This document shows positions 46,200 through 56,608 of a stretch of DNA of 64,000 nucleotides, in pieces. The notes under the pieces are model-generated. The model did no database searches and was not told where the DNA came from. It was given only the letters and a program-made list of their open reading frames with translations. The translations under genes and the position numbers were made by a program. How positions within the stretch are numbered: position 1 is the stretch's first letter; each line of letters begins with the position of its first letter. Origin of the DNA: Branchiostoma lanceolatum (lineage: Eukaryota > Chordata > Leptocardii > Amphioxiformes > Branchiostomatidae); contig NC_089727.1 of NCBI RefSeq assembly GCF_035083965.1, positions 4,903,501 through 4,967,500 on the forward strand, given 5' to 3'.

Positions 46200-47351
46200 A
46201 TGGGACATTTTGGTTTCGGTTCGGAACAATTTGGTTTAGGTTTGGGGTGCCAGGCCTACGGGGATCAGGGCATGACAAGAAATGCACCTGTGGCCGGGGC
46301 ACCCACTTGGTTTGTCCCAAATTGCCGCTTTCCAGGAGCAGAGGAGAGACTATATAGTGATTGGGTGGAAGCGTTTTGTCGAGTAGCGAAAGCCTTGCAG
46401 CGCACACTCCTAGAGCGATTTGTACTATTGTGCCAACGTTTTGTCCACAGCAAGAAACCCTCTACTCGGAGAAGGCCGACACCGAGAACAAGTCCGTGTT
46501 TTGTATGTCACCGACTAGGCCATTGGAAGTCACAGTGTCCTCTTAGAAATAGTCAAGGTAACAATAGAAATTCCCTCCCCAGGCAGAAGAGCCACGCCCA
46601 GTTGGCTGCCAATGATGATGATGACGCGGACTCCAGACCCGTAACCCCCCAAGGAAGCAATTCCGCGGGGCCCCCTTCCTCTTTTGTTCCAGACCAACCC
46701 CCGACCCAGACCCTGCCCGAGCAGCACCGGGTATCTGTGGGGCGGCGGCGTCATCCACACTCACCGCCGTCTGCTCCTGGCCACGACCTGCCACCTATCT
46801 CGGCGCAGACGGAAACCATCCAGCCGCCTGATCCCCACCCGACGTCAGCGGCACCACCTGACCCGACACCTGGTCCTGTACCTGATCCGGCTCCTGTTCC
46901 AGATCCGACACCTGTTCCAGACTCGAAACCTGTTCCTGACCCGATACTTGCTCCACCGTCTTCTTGCACACCTGCGCCGACGACGTCAACCGTCCCGAAG
47001 TCACCGTTGCCTCAGCGACCCAGCCGACGTTGTCGACCACCACAACATATGAACAATTACATCTCTTTTATTGACAATGATTCTAGTAGTGACAGTGATA
47101 CAGACCATGTCCACCCCAATGTATGCCGTGTCACAAATAACCTGGGTGTGGGGTTGACTAGTCAGTGCCATCCCTCGGATAGGTCGTGTCCCGGGGGGGA
47201 ACCGTGCAAACTAGGTCCGCCTGCCCCTCCCTTGCAACCCTTAACTGACGACTCCCCGCCAAACAGTTGGAGTCCTATAACCCACCTTATGACAACCTTA
47301 GTTCGGGCCTTTGCTGGCCTAAAGAAACCTACCAAGATTGCAAAAGTCTAA
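46200..47351 (+). CDS. Gag-like protein with CCHC zinc knuckle
   Basis: A 383-residue frame inside the LTR element. One CCHC knuckle of the retroviral type (CFVCHRLGHWKSQC, about residues 99-112) follows a short helical-looking, basic segment. After it comes a long low-complexity Pro/Asp region with repeats of PVPDPTPVPD, then an acidic Ser/Asp patch. The knuckle indicates nucleic-acid packaging as in Gag nucleocapsids. The region before the knuckle is short for a full capsid, and I do not recognise a capsid fold. The start used is the first ATG of the frame. Confidence 0.7.
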   Translation: MGHFGFGSEQFGLGLGCQAYGDQGMTRNAPVAGAPTWFVPNCRFPGAEERLYSDWVEAFCRVAKALQRTLLERFVLLCQRFVHSKKPSTRRRPTPRTSPCFVCHRLGHWKSQCPLRNSQGNNRNSLPRQKSHAQLAANDDDDADSRPVTPQGSNSAGPPSSFVPDQPPTQTLPEQHRVSVGRRRHPHSPPSAPGHDLPPISAQTETIQPPDPHPTSAAPPDPTPGPVPDPAPVPDPTPVPDSKPVPDPILAPPSSCTPAPTTSTVPKSPLPQRPSRRCRPPQHMNNYISFIDNDSSSDSDTDHVHPNVCRVTNNLGVGLTSQCHPSDRSCPGGEPCKLGPPAPPLQPLTDDSPPNSWSPITHLMTTLVRAFAGLKKPTKIAKV

Positions 47352-47701
47352 AGGAGAGGAAACGTTTTTCGTCCGTTCTTGAGGTCCTTCGCACACGTGG
47401 TAGGTCGGTTAGGGCGCCCCCGCCTCTAGTGTACTACGTCAAATTTAATGGAAACGGGAAGTGCTTTGCCGGTGAGTTCCTCGCGGATGAGTTGCGGGAG
47501 ACCAGCACTCTCTCCGTCAGGGCCACTAATGTTGCGTTAGTAAGCCCCACAGCAAGGTGTTATCGCTCCACAAGCACGGTTGAATTTCCCTACCTTGGCG
47601 TGTACCGCAGCTCCGCTGCCAGTCTCTACTCTGGGGTGCCCTTCCTCCTATCACATTCGTACGATAGGATTTCCGTACCTTTGTACCCACGGTTTGGTTA
47701 A
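47267..47701 (+). CDS. Second retroelement frame, overlapping the gag-like frame
   Basis: A 144-residue frame overlapping the end of the gag-like frame by about 85 bases in the -1 frame, an arrangement often used for programmed frameshifting in retroelements. No aspartic-protease DTG/DSG, reverse transcriptase YxDD or other catalytic motif is visible. It could be a decayed remnant of a protease or an unrelated small protein. Expression is uncertain. Confidence 0.35.
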   Translation: MESYNPPYDNLSSGLCWPKETYQDCKSLKERKRFSSVLEVLRTRGRSVRAPPPLVYYVKFNGNGKCFAGEFLADELRETSTLSVRATNVALVSPTARCYRSTSTVEFPYLGVYRSSAASLYSGVPFLLSHSYDRISVPLYPRFG

Positions 47702-48089
47702 CATCCTCTTCTTCGACTTGGTTATACTTATAGTTAATGTTCTTCGATTTTGTCATTGTTTAGCATGTCTTCGGTTTGATTATTGTTTAGTAAGTTCTGG
47801 CAGTTTCCGCCTTCCAGTTGTCATTCGGTGGTCTCCTGAAAAGTGATTCCACGAAGGCCGGACTCGTAGTTTTATTAGGGTCAAATAACAAGGAGTTTAA
47901 GGTAGTGGGACCGCCTCGTTCTCTTCTCCGTTGGGGCCCGTTTTCCCTTCTGAACGTGTTGGCACTTTCTAGTCCCCTCCTCGTCCTGCAGCAATCTAGG
48001 ACCCGCTACAAAACACAGCGGACTCCCGAGCAAAAACGCTCTATACCGGTTCGACCGGGTTTGACATGGTTTGTTCAGTTCTTGGTATC

Positions 48090-48350
48090 TTTGAAAATGT
48101 TATGCTTGGAACATGCAGTGTTCACTTGGAATTATGTAATGTTATACTTGGAACCTGCAGTGTTCACTTGAAATTATGTAATGTTATGCTTGGAACCTGC
48201 AGTGTTCACTTGAAATTTGGTCGACTTTGATTGTGCTGTGTTTTGATTGATGATTATTATGAACTTGATTGTGCTGTGTTTTGATTGATGATTATTATGA
48301 ACTTGATTATGCTGTGTTTTGATTGATTGTTATTATGAAATTGTTTATGC
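48090..48350. repeat. Tandem repeats before the 3' LTR
   Basis: Three direct copies of a 43-base unit (GTTATGCTTGGAACCTGCAG, TGTTCACTTGAAATTATGTAAT) are followed by about three copies of a 38-base unit (TTGATTGATGATTATTATGA, ACTTGATTGTGCTGTGTT). They lie between the last frame and the polypurine tract. Confidence 0.8.
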
Positions 48351-48686
48351 TGTGTATTGTTTGTTGATTATTGTGGTCAATCATGTGTATCAGTGATTTG
48401 GGTCTTTATCTCGCTTATGCCATGTTGTATGCAAGTTAGTTAATGATGTATGCCATGGTCAGGATATTTTGTTTTATGATATGCTGTGTTTTGTTATGCT
48501 GTTATTTGATGCCGATGTTACCCGACTTCTTGTAGGATGTATCATCCAGTCGCCATCGTTCTGTAGTTAAGTTCGCTAGTTAAGTTTTTAATATCTTTTA
48601 TTAGATAGTGAGTTAGTTAGCTTAGTTTTCTAAGGTAGGTTAAGTTAAATGATGCGGGAGCATCATTAAGCGTACCGGGGGGATGG

Positions 48687-49197
48687 TGCAATAGGCGTCA
48701 TATTAGCGTAGGACGGCCCGAGGTCACGGGTTGGGGAGCACGTGACACGGGCGCGTCCTGACGTCGGCCTGACCACGCCCCGCCGCGCTCGCGAAGCCCC
48801 GCCTCCCGAAAATGTGATAAAAGTAGCTGAACACCACCTTGAAAGGAGCAATCATGTAGTCAGACTTAGAGTAAGGACCGGAGAGAACATCAGTGTCCCG
48901 TCTTAACACCGGCTTAGGTTAGTATCACCACGATCAACTCCACTTCTGTACAGGTATCCGTATCTTATGTTATTACGTTCATATTACATTGTATTCCTTG
49001 TATGTTATCGACAGCAGTACCTTGAATAAAGTATCACATCAAACTGTAAACTGAACCCGAGTCTTGGCAATATTTGGTGAGAGCTTCGTGTGGTGAGAGC
49101 ACATAGTATAGTTATATACACGTCTTAGTGTGGTGAGAGCACATCGTAACGTAAGAGTAATAGACCAGATCCTACCCGAAAAGACCATCTTGTTACA
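48687..49197 (+). repeat. 3' LTR
   Basis: Same length (511 bases) as the 5' LTR. The visible differences are TGCAAT for TGCAAC at base 6 and GGGCGCGTCC for GGGCGTGTCC. It ends TTACA followed by the ATTG target duplication. Confidence 0.9.
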
Positions 49198-49367
49198 ATT
49201 GCAGGAATTTTGGTTCCAAAAAGCTGGAGTCATGTGTTTACGTTTCCGTAAAAAGAATTATTCCGACTTTTGTTTTGTTCCTAAAGGTATGATATTATCT
49301 AGTCCCCACCATGCTAACTACGCTTGTTTGGGAAGAACCGATGGAGGCTAGATAGCCGCTGGTCAGT

Positions 49368-49443
49368 TAGCCTGGATGCCAGACCCCCAATCTGCCCCTA
49401 CACGATAGATATTTTAGAGATTGGGGGTCTGGCATCCAGGCTA
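49368..49443. mobile_element. Small hairpin element
   Basis: TAGCCTGGATGCCAGACCCC and its exact complement form the ends of a 76-base hairpin. A diverged half copy (TTTTGGGGTCTGATATCCAG) is at about 59050-59080 in unit 3. Confidence 0.75.
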
Positions 49444-49972
49444 CCGGTGACTCAGTGGTCCATGTCTCACTAACACATATTTTCTGTATAGACCTGGACT
49501 GATATTGTTTTGTTATTTCTTGCCTTAGATCTCCCACTGAGTACTTTAGTACCTTACCACGCCACCCACCGGCAGTGTTTTTGATTACAAGCATCTGTGC
49601 ACACTTGTGTAATCAAGGAGGTCAAATGACCCTTTAATGTATAGTTTTCTCCTGGTGTTTGCTGTTACGCCATATTCTCCTTTGTTTTTACCAAAACCTC
49701 CTTGGTTTTTCAAGTGTTGTTTACATTTTCAATTTACATCAGAAATGCAGTAAATGTTTTTTTATCAGTCAGAATTCAACTTGAAAAGAAGGCCTTTGGG
49801 CGATTAGATGATTATTCAAATGCAAATTAACAGATAAGGACTTGCACACCATTGCGAAATACAGTGTGCCACTCTAGTGACATCTTCTCTTCTGATCTTT
49901 TCCGCGCTATGCAGACAATTTACATACGAGCTTGGGCTGAAAAGGAAAGTCTAGTCTGTGGGCCACTTATCT

Positions 49973-50179
49973 TAGCCTCTACCAGGCTCCGCGGGATGGC
50001 TGGAAAAATAGTAGAAATTGGCCGTAATAGAGTGAATAGTGTGCCAAGGGAGTTAGCTACGGAGAGAGGACAGGCAGACTGTCCTCTCTCCGTAGCTAAC
50101 TCCCTTGGCACACTATTCACTCTATTACGGCCAATTTCTACTATTTTTCCAGCCATCCCGCGGAGCCTGGTAGAGGCTA
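49973..50179. mobile_element. Foldback element, TAGCCTCTACCAGGC family, copy 2
   Basis: An almost perfect 207-base palindrome. Both arms run from TAGCCTCTACCAGGCTCCGC through ATTGGCCGTAATAGAGTGAA to the centre GACAGGCAGACTGTC. The lack of mismatches indicates a young copy. It lies in intron 1 of unit 1. Confidence 0.9.
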
Positions 50180-50314
50180 CACTTATCTTTTGTTCTAGTT
50201 ATAAATCGTGTATCAACGGTAGTGACAACTGTCCCCTTGAGTCTCATTCATAAATTACCCGCTAGGTCAGTGTCATGTCTTGTTGTAATGCGTGTCTCTT
50301 CACTATTCTCCAAG

Positions 50315-50420
50315 CAGAGGTTTCGGTCCAGTAGGGTAGGACTAGGAGTGTCCGGGTGTCTTCAGAGAGAGAGACGTTAAAAAGCCCGGACACTCCTACC
50401 CCACTCGACGGAAACCTCTG
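50315..50420. mobile_element. Hairpin element with CAGAGGTTTC ends
   Basis: CAGAGGTTTC and GGAAACCTCTG end a foldback of about 106 bases; the inner arms GTAGGACTAGGAGTGTCCGGG match their complement CCCGGACACTCCTACCC. The word AAACCTCTGCTTGGA of its edge recurs at 43773, 53855, 57500, 62252 and (variant) 63845, marking a common element in the array. Confidence 0.7.
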
Positions 50421-51136
50421 TTTTACGTGATTGTCACCTTTCAACTATCTGTTTTACTTCCAATTCCATGCAACATCATGTGAGATTAATCTCGCTTGTG
50501 TAATTCATTTGATTATATCAATTGTCGCAAAATGCAGGTGCCGACATTGACTTCGATACACGGGACTACGAAATCTCAGCAGTCAGCACGTCCTTACCGC
50601 CATCTACAGCATTGTTCGTTGCTTGTGTCAATGGGCATGTTGACGTAGTGAGACTGCTGCTCCGCAAGGGGGCGTCTATGGTGAAAAGAGCGATTAATGG
50701 ACTTGCTCCCCTTCATATAGCAGCGACCGAAGGTAGGTCAATTTAAAACAAAGACTTGTTCGTGAGGAAAAATGCAAATAGCAGCTATAAACTAGAAATA
50801 CATATGGATTTCGATTGCGAAATTTTCATGGTGATATAATTCACACGTCTTGGATCACGGCCATCAAATAACGATAGTCCAGGCAAAGAAAGTGTAGGTA
50901 CAGAATAGGTATATGTATTACATGTCGTATGAAATATAGGTGTACATCGTCAAATACGACGTGAAAAATATCTTGTTTATAACCTATAGCATGAGTTTAC
51001 AATTACATTGCATATTACGCCGTGGAATGTTCTAAGATTTTTATCTCCATGAAAAATGGAGACATACTTTTGGGTGTGTAACTCTTGATGGATTACGATG
51101 ATATTTGGTATGTTGGCGGGTGTTGTCAAGCCAAAC

Positions 51137-51551
51137 CTTTACCTTTACCTTTACCTAGTCCCATCCTCATGCCTGAGGGTCGGGGACCATGGTAGCCTCC
51201 AGTATCAGCCTCCTCCACTTTCTCCTGTCTCTGGCTCTGTGGGTGCACTCCGCTAGTGAGAGTCCAGTCCATTCACGGATGTCGTCCCCCCACCTCCTTC
51301 TTGGTCTCCCACGGCTCCTCCTACCGTTGATCGTTCCTTGCAGTATGTGGGTGGTGATGTTGCCCGCTCTTGTGACATGCCCAAAGTATTGAAGTTTCCG
51401 CCTTTTTATGATGTTAAGCAGTGTTCTTCCCACTCCCAGCTCTTCTAACACAGAGTCGTTTGTGCGGTGTTCAGTCCAGCTGATACGCAGTATCTTCCTG
51501 TAGCATTTCATCTCCAGGGCTTGTATCTTGCGGATGTCTCTGGCATGTAAC
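51137..51551 (-). mobile_element. 5'-truncated LINE, reverse-transcriptase C-terminal end
   Basis: GTCAAGCCAAAC at 51125-51136 and 51552-51563 is a 12-base target duplication. The minus strand encodes about 125 residues typical of the carboxyl end of non-LTR retrotransposon polyproteins: KCYRKILRISW, LQYFGHVTRAG, GRRSRGRPRRRWGDDI and RARDRRKWRRL. It ends in a GGTAAA simple-repeat tail (CTTTACC on plus). The frame is open across the insert, so the copy is fairly young. It lies in intron 2 of unit 1. Confidence 0.85.
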
Positions 51552-52236
51552 GTCAAGCCAAACATCAAGGTTGATTTGCTTGGTATGTGACCTTGGTACT
51601 ACAGCAGAACTTCCGTTTTTTTGGTATCTTTTGGCCTGGACGTTCTATGGTCTTGATTTTTTGGTGGCAGATAGCTTGTAATGTAATAAAGAAGTGGTGT
51701 AGGTTTGGGCCCCATAGCAGCTTGCTCTGGAACTGCAGGCACGTTAATGTGAAAATCTTTTAAGGAGAATAACTGAACAAAGGAACGACTGTTTTACATG
51801 ATATTTAGTATGCAGGTAGTTTAGACTGAGATGTACATAATGAAGTGCAAATTATGCTAATTAGGAATCAATTTGAATAACTAATGAGGAAAATCTATAT
51901 TTGCAGTGTTTTCCGTAATACATGCATTTTTATATGGGTTTCTTGCATCGGCCATTCAACTTAGGGTGGACAGAAGTGGTGGAGGTGCTGGCTTACCATG
52001 GTGCAACAGTAGACATCCGCGACATCTCCCAGCACACGCCACTCATTCATGCCTGTGGCTACAACCATGTAGACACAGTCCGGCGACTGATTGAGCTTGG
52101 AGCAAGACCTGATTTGGCAGACGGTTACATAGACCCGAGCCCAAGGCAAGTGATACATACTTTCACCAGAATGAACAACTGTTTCGTATGTATATGCAAA
52201 TATTCAAATAAAGCTGGACTTAATCATATGGATCAG

Positions 52237-52293
52237 CACACAAAGACACACACACACACGCACACTCACTCACTCACTCACTCACTCACTCAT
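52237..52293. repeat. CA/CACT microsatellite in intron 3 of unit 1
   Basis: (CA)n followed by about nine ACTC repeats begins about 90 bases after exon 3. Units 2 and 3 hold TG-type microsatellites at the equivalent place (55795-55860, 60572-60656). Confidence 0.85.
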
Positions 52294-52895
52294 ACAAGGT
52301 CATATAAGTAATATATACATCTTCCCGTAGGTTGGGGACAGTAGTGGGAAACATTCGAAGTCAGGAGTGTATGAAGCTGATACAGGAGGCGATAAAGACC
52401 AAGCTGTTGAGATGCTGCAACCCAAAGTGTGGCAAACCAGGCAACAGGTATGTTTTCTCGGCTGATTTCAGTTCATTTACATCTTATTTATTTTCACTTT
52501 GTTTTAGAAGACAATCATACTGTATAATCCGTTCATGTAGACATGTAATTGATGCAAATATCATTGTCTGCGATTTCCAAAGAAATTGTGTTTCCATCTA
52601 GATTTCTTCAAGTCTTTGCAGAAGGGAAAATTGAAAAACATTTCTGAATGCTATGCAGCCCCTGAATAGCTTATACATGTATACCTGTTACATCTTCTAC
52701 AGGAAAACCCTGAAGCTGTGTGGACGCTGCAAGCTGACCCGCTACTGTAGCCGGGACTGTCAGGCACAACACTGGATGGTCGGACACAAGAAGTGCTGTG
52801 GGCGTGACGCGTACTCTCGCGTTGAACCAGACCCATTCAGAAATAAGCATTCGATGATGATGAATCTACTCATGGCACATCTAAACCAAGCGTAA

Positions 52896-54208
52896 CTATG
52901 CACGTCTTTCACAACTGTGTACATCTTTACTGCGAGATGAAGTGGCTTATGATTCCACGTAAAGCATTATTGAGCACACAAAGTTTCCACATTCATTCCA
53001 AATATAGTAAAGACATAAGCGGCATGTTGCCATTTAGACACTTTTATGTGTTTCTCACCATCTATTTTATACCGGTACCCCTTTTATGTAGAAAATAATG
53101 TGTCAAGTTCGTTTTTTTTTCTCACACGTAGTCTCTCTTAAAGGTTCCACATTACTATTTTATACTATCTTGTTTGATTTATCCTGTAAAAGAAGTAAAC
53201 AAGTTATAAAGTGCCAACATAGTTAGGATTGTTTTGTTTGTCTACCCTGCACAACAAACATGGAATGATATTTCCATAACTAGTGTCACTTCTGTGGTAC
53301 CATTGCTTATTAGACCTCGGCCAAGTGGCCATACCGTAATATCAATACATTATCGCATTTGTGCCAAGGAGATCACTTATACCTATTCAGTACTTTACCA
53401 TAGCTTAACGTACTAAACTACATTTTTAGGGTTGATAAATGTTATGATTTTTGCCTCTCTCAACACTGTAGGCATTGTAGTCTTTCCCGTGAAACTGTAT
53501 GTCGTTCTTAGTCTTACAAACAGTGAAATAAAGTCATTTCATGCACTTACACATTGTGCAGAGATCTTGTATCGGTCAGTAGAAGACTGATTAACTATTG
53601 GCGAAGAACCCTGGGTGTTAAAATGTTTTCAGAGTAATGTTATAAAGCTTTTTGCTGGGGAGTGATGACAACAACAAAAGCCAAATGGGTTAAAAAAAAT
53701 ATATGGGCACCCTAATGGTCGGTCCCATATTCCAAACTCTGAGAGTCTCCACGCTGTTGGATGGGGAGATCGTCACCTTCCTCTGACTAGCCCCGCTTCC
53801 TGACATCTATGACATCCGGAGCAAGTCAGAACAAGGTAATGATCTCCCACCAAACCTCTGCTTGAAGACTTAACGGCCCAGCAAAAGATAGCAACTAAAC
53901 GCAAGAACCCCTCCCCCCGCCTACATGAATAGTATATAGCAATACCTTTGCATATTTGCGCAGAATCACTGAAGACAAGACTTGTAAGGGAAGATATAAT
54001 TATTCTGAAAAAGCCGTACAATCACAAAATGCCTTCTCAACATTCCCTCTATGAATACTACATCTTCACGTTCTCATTCTACGCTCACGAGCGCTCACGT
54101 GTCAAAACGATGGATCACGTGACAAGACAACTTCTTCCCATGCTTCATCAGTTCTGACTCAGACAGCGCGGGTGGAAGATCACGATATTAAACGGCGGTC
54201 CTCACGAA
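52896..54208. other. Spacer between ankyrin-MYND units 1 and 2
   Basis: It holds the unit 1 3' untranslated region (AATAAA at 53527-53532), a diverged inverted element around 53750-53880 (GGGGAGATCGTCACCTTCC, CCAAACCTCTGCTTG), and the unit 2 promoter. The order of these pieces matches the spacers after units 2 and 3 and the relic before unit 1. Confidence 0.6.
54085..54130 (+). promoter_or_regulatory. Promoter E-boxes of ankyrin-MYND unit 2
   Basis: GCTCACGTGTCAAAACGATGG followed by ATCACGTGACAAGAC (core at 54115-54123), about 90 bases before the ATG. Same arrangement as units 1, 3 and 4. Confidence 0.6.
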
Positions 54209-56608
54209 ATGGCGAAATACTACTACAGTGCGAATCATATTCTGTTGTATGCTGCCGAGAATGGCTCGCTTGGAGGCGTTAAAGCGGCTTTGAAAGCTGG
54301 TAAGTCGAATGAAATCATTTTCGTTCAAATATTACTGGAGTCGTTTTTGTAAAAAAATCCTACACATCCTACACGCTCTCCAGGAACGGCATCAGTTTAT
54401 TTATATTATCACCCCGCCGAAAAAAGAATGATTAGCCAGTAGAGTCAGTCCACGGCGAAGATCGCATCTCGGGGGCGTGGATTGACTCTACTGCCCGGCT
54501 AATTATTCCTTCCAATGGAATCCTGGCAAATATTCTCCCTATAGCCGGCGTGGATAGGCAGTTACGCACAATCGTGTAGTGTTTTATTTTACAAGAACAT
54601 TTACTGTTTACTTAATTTAGTTCGCTGCAGAAATGGTTTGCAATTATGTTTTCACCCAGGGTAGGATTTGAAAAGATGGCCACGAGCAGTAGATTATCAT
54701 TCAAATGACGTCACGTGTACAGTGCCCTAGCGACACCCTCTGACCTCTTCCGTGTTATGCAGACGATTTAGATTTAAAAGCTGAAGGCGCCTGTCTTGTA
54801 AACAGTTCTCGTCTCGACATCGTCTAGATTTGTATAACAACGGCCAGACAGGTTTTGTTTTCGTCTCGGGGGCCGCACTTGCGTAGTTGGAACCGCGAAT
54901 GGGCTTATAAGTTATTACTAGTACATATGTATTTGCAATGACTTCCTTGCAAAGCATATCAACGCACTGAAACCACAATTGTGCATGCAGTGAATTTTTG
55001 ATTAACGCATGGATCACCAAACACAGGTGCAGACATTGACTACGACCGGCCGGGTAGCACCGATATGTTAGACACGTCGGGCACAGACGACTCAACATTC
55101 ACCCCGTTGATCATTGCTTGCATCAAAGGGCATGTAGACGTAGTGAGGCTGCTGCTCCGCAAGGGGGCGTCCTTGGTGAAGAGAACCGTAGGTGCAACAA
55201 CTGCCCTTCATGCAGCAGCGAGGGAAGGTAGGCCAATTCAAAACAAATGCTTTTCTGTAAGCTTAAGGCCATGTTGATTTTGATTATACCAAGGAGGTTA
55301 AGAAATTTATATTTAACCTCCTTGATTATACGGAAGACATCCGCGCGCGCATCAATTTTCGGCCATTTCCATACTGTAAATCGTGGAATGTAGTTCCGCT
55401 GCAGTACTACAGACAGACACTAGGAGGCATAATCAAAATACTAGACCTTCGTTTTCCCGACTGCTATCCACATACAATGTATTTCTTGTGTCGCCCATCC
55501 CACGTAGGGAGGACAGAAGTGGTGGAAGTGCTGGTGCAACATGGCGCTACATTAGACGTTCTGGACGGCTACCAGCTCACGCCACTCATGACTGCGTGTT
55601 GCCACGAACGTGTCGAGACAGTTCGGCGACTGCTTGAGCTCGGAGCAAGACCTGATTTGGCCGCCAAAGGTGTTATAGCCCAGAGGTAAGTTTCTCACAT
55701 TTCCATCAGAATACAGAATGAACGTTTGTTTCTCATGGAGACAAACTGGACTGGCGTCGGTCTGTGTTTCTTTTTCAATCTTTCAGTATGTATCTGAGTT
55801 TGTGTGTGTAAGTGTATGTGTGTGTGTGTTTGTGTTAGTGTGTGAGTGTGTTTATATATGTGCCTAATGTCACATAACCATGTAAAGGGTGAAACTTTCT
55901 ATACCGTACATCTTATAGAAAACGCATACGATGACAACGACCTTTACTTCTTACTCGTACAGTATCTAACTATCCATGCCCAACGTCGGACAAATCATAA
56001 ATACATTAAGTAACTAAAACTGTTGAGAGGTCATGCTATATTTCATCTATATCTGCACACATTTCGAGGCCTCTTTCTCTAAATGAGTCCTATCTTCCGC
56101 TAGAGTGATCGACGACCGTGGCAGTGAAGAGAGTATAAAGCTGCTACTTGAGGCGAGGAAGTCCAAGCTGTTGAGATGCTGTAACCCTACGTGTGGCAAA
56201 CCAGGCTATAGGTAGGCTTTGCTGATATTTCTTCTGATGTTCTGTTTTCACTTTGTCTACCGAGACTACCACACACCGTCATACGTGCGATGTGCAAGTG
56301 TTGTCATTGACCCAGAGAGATTATGTTGCCATCTAAAATTCCAGTGAAGTCTTCGTATCTTACAAATGGAAATTAAGAATTCTTCACAGTCCCATAATAG
56401 CTTCTGTATCTATTTCATCTTCTCCAGGAAAACCCTAAAGCTGTGTGGTGGATGCAAGTTGACCCGCTACTGCAGTCGGGACTGTCAGAAACAACACTGG
56501 TCTGTCGGACACAAGAAGTGCTGTGGACATGACGCGGACACTGGCGAGCCGGATCTAGGTCTCTTCCTTGAAAAGTTGGTCTTCATGATGGCAAACCACG
56601 CCCATTGA
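54209..56608 (+). CDS. Ankyrin-repeat and MYND zinc-finger protein, unit 2
   Basis: Five exons: 54209-54299, 55027-55227, 55508-55685, 56104-56211, 56428-56608 (phases 1,1,2,2), giving 252 residues. Exon 1 supplies a first ankyrin repeat (LLYAAENGSLGGVKAALKAG). Exons 2-3 give about three more (TPLIIACIKGHVDVVRLLLR, TALHAAAREG, TPLMTACCHERVETVRRLLE). Exons 4-5 form the MYND finger (CCNPTCGKPG, LCGGCKLTRYCSRDCQ, HWSVGHKKCC) with all metal-binding Cys/His present. There is no membrane segment or signal peptide. Ankyrin-MYND proteins usually act as protein-binding scaffolds; the partner is unknown here. The start is the ATG in the conserved ACGAAATG context. The polyadenylation signal is at 57181-57186. 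Exon 3 uses a normal GT donor (AG|GTAAGT), unlike units 1 and 3. Confidence 0.87.
54425..54510. mobile_element. Small hairpin element in intron 1 of unit 2
   Basis: GAATGATTAGCC, AGTAGAGTCAGTCCACG and the inverted CGTGGATTGACTCTACT, GGCTAATTATTCC form a foldback of about 86 bases. Confidence 0.65.
55795..55860. repeat. TG microsatellite in intron 3 of unit 2
   Basis: Interrupted (TG)n about 110 bases after exon 3, at the same relative position as in units 1 and 3. Confidence 0.85.

Larger units (their letters stand above)
44551..49197 (+). mobile_element. Non-autonomous LTR retrotransposon in intron 1 of unit 1
   Basis: Two 511-base LTRs (44551-45061, 48687-49197) begin TGCAA and end TTACA. 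I see only two differences in the parts compared, so the insertion is recent. ATTG at 44547-44550 and 49198-49201 is the target duplication. A primer-binding site for tRNA-Glu follows the 5' LTR directly, and a G-rich purine stretch (GGGGGGATGG) precedes the 3' LTR. The 3.6 kb interior has one gag-like frame with a CCHC knuckle and a smaller overlapping frame. No protease, reverse transcriptase, RNase H or integrase motif is visible, so it must depend on enzymes of another element. It lies in the same direction as the host gene. Confidence 0.9.
44128..52895 (+). pseudogene. Ankyrin-MYND unit 1, first exon disrupted by a transposon
   Basis: Five exons: 44128-44465, 50538-50732, 51965-52145, 52331-52447, 52703-52895. 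Exons 2-5 are in phase and intact. They give ankyrin repeats (STALFVACVNGHVDVVRLLL, GLAPLHIAA, TPLIHACGYNHVDTVRRLIE) and a MYND zinc finger (CCNPKCGKPG, LCGRCKLTRYCSRDCQ, HWMVGHKKCC). Exon 1 is split by a 214-base insertion with a 6-base duplication; this adds 220 bases, shifts the frame and brings a stop in frame. An alternative start at 44086 is in frame with 44128. Intron 1 also holds a 4.65 kb LTR retrotransposon. Exon 3 ends in a GC donor (AG|GCAAGTG). A truncated protein from an internal start, or splicing around the insert, cannot be excluded. The polyadenylation signal is at 53527-53532. Confidence 0.8.

Noticed and set aside
46530-47052. Overlapping open frames in other frames and strands across the Pro-rich part of the gag-like region.
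   Set aside because: Low-complexity CCT/GAC repeats keep several frames open; only the frame with the CCHC knuckle has a recognisable motif.
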